Shown: positions 4,862 through 5,057 of the stretch, one piece after another | Numbering within the stretch: the first letter of the stretch is position 1 | Layout of the letters: each line of letters begins with the position of its first letter | From: an uncultured Collinsella sp. | GTDB lineage: Bacteria > Actinomycetota > Coriobacteriia > Coriobacteriales > Coriobacteriaceae | NCBI GenBank assembly: GCA_900752275.1 | Contig: CAADUS010000126.1 | Coordinates: 1 to 5,057 of the forward strand | Direction of reading: 5' to 3' | Length of the DNA: 5,057 nucleotides | Notes under the pieces: generated by a model | Told to the model about the DNA's origin: nothing | What the model saw: the letters and a program-made list of their open reading frames with translations, nothing else | Databases searched by the model: none | Translations under genes and position numbers: made by a program

Positions 4862-5057
4862 ATGCTTAGGATCGGTCTTCTTACTAGTGGCGGCGACTGC
4901 CAGGCGCTCAACGCCACCATGCGCGGCATCGTCAAAACGCTTATGACCAATAGCGAAGAACCTATCGAGATTTATGGCTTTGAGGACGGCTACCAGGGCC
5001 TTATCTACAGCAGATTCCGTGTCATGACGCCCGCCGATTTTAGCGGCATCCTCACCC
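4862..5057 (+). CDS. pfkA: 6-phosphofructokinase, N-terminal 65 residues (3'-truncated by window edge)
   Basis: The gene starts at ATG 4862, with GGAAGGA six bases upstream, and runs off the window. The opening strand and loop LRIGLLTSGGDCQALNATMRG (2-22; the phosphate-binding loop is SGGD at 9-12) and YGFEDGYQGLIY (38-49) are hallmarks of the PFK family, which phosphorylates fructose-6-phosphate to the 1,6-bisphosphate, the committed step of glycolysis. CQALNA replaces the APGMNA of Escherichia coli-type enzymes and the CPGLNA of many pyrophosphate-dependent ones. The residues that separate ATP from pyrophosphate use (near the later GGDGS/GGDDT motif) lie outside the window, so the donor, and hence the symbol pfkA rather than pfp, is provisional. 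A hairpin and probable promoter upstream suggest its own transcription unit. Confidence 0.9.
   Translation, partial: MLRIGLLTSGGDCQALNATMRGIVKTLMTNSEEPIEIYGFEDGYQGLIYSRFRVMTPADFSGILT

Overview
The window reads as ordinary chromosomal DNA from a GC-rich bacterium. The gene set (a gut-type choloylglycine-hydrolase relative, an M18 aminopeptidase, a PFK of the SGGDCQALNA type), the strong GC preference at third codon positions and the AGGAG-type ribosome sites fit a gut actinobacterium of the Coriobacteriia, perhaps Collinsella. That placement is inference, because no rRNA or other marker gene is present.

Layout, left to right. (1) Bases 1-771, + strand: the 3' part of a D-2-hydroxyacid dehydrogenase gene that begins before the window. 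(2) Bases 772-1005: a non-coding gap between two convergent genes. It holds a perfect 10-bp hairpin just after the dehydrogenase stop, a set of nested inverted repeats, and two copies of a 31-base direct repeat. (3) Bases 1006-1870, - strand: a two-gene toxin-antitoxin operon. A RelB/DinJ-like ribbon-helix-helix antitoxin is followed, with an 8-base overlap, by a PIN-domain toxin. Its recognisable promoter lies in an AT-rich stretch (about 1881-1955) that contrasts with the rest of the window. (4) Bases 1966-2089: two hairpins, one of which overlaps the stop codon of the next gene, separating it from the toxin-antitoxin operon. (5) Bases 2089-3474, - strand: an M18-family zinc aminopeptidase with two plausible start sites. 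(6) Bases 3636-4721, + strand, divergent from the aminopeptidase: a membrane-anchored N-terminal-nucleophile hydrolase of the choloylglycine hydrolase / linear amide C-N hydrolase family. (7) Bases 4722-4861: a 12-bp inverted repeat and a probable extended -10 promoter. (8) Bases 4862-5057, + strand: the first 65 codons of a 6-phosphofructokinase.

The genes do not form one pathway. The dehydrogenase, aminopeptidase, amide hydrolase and phosphofructokinase look like independent metabolic transcription units. The toxin-antitoxin pair, with its AT-rich promoter and flanking repeats, looks like the accessory insertion among them. I found no convincing undescribed multi-gene system. The items most worth a second look are the amide hydrolase with its long anchored pro-region, the RelB-like/PIN pairing, and the repeat-rich gap at 772-1005.
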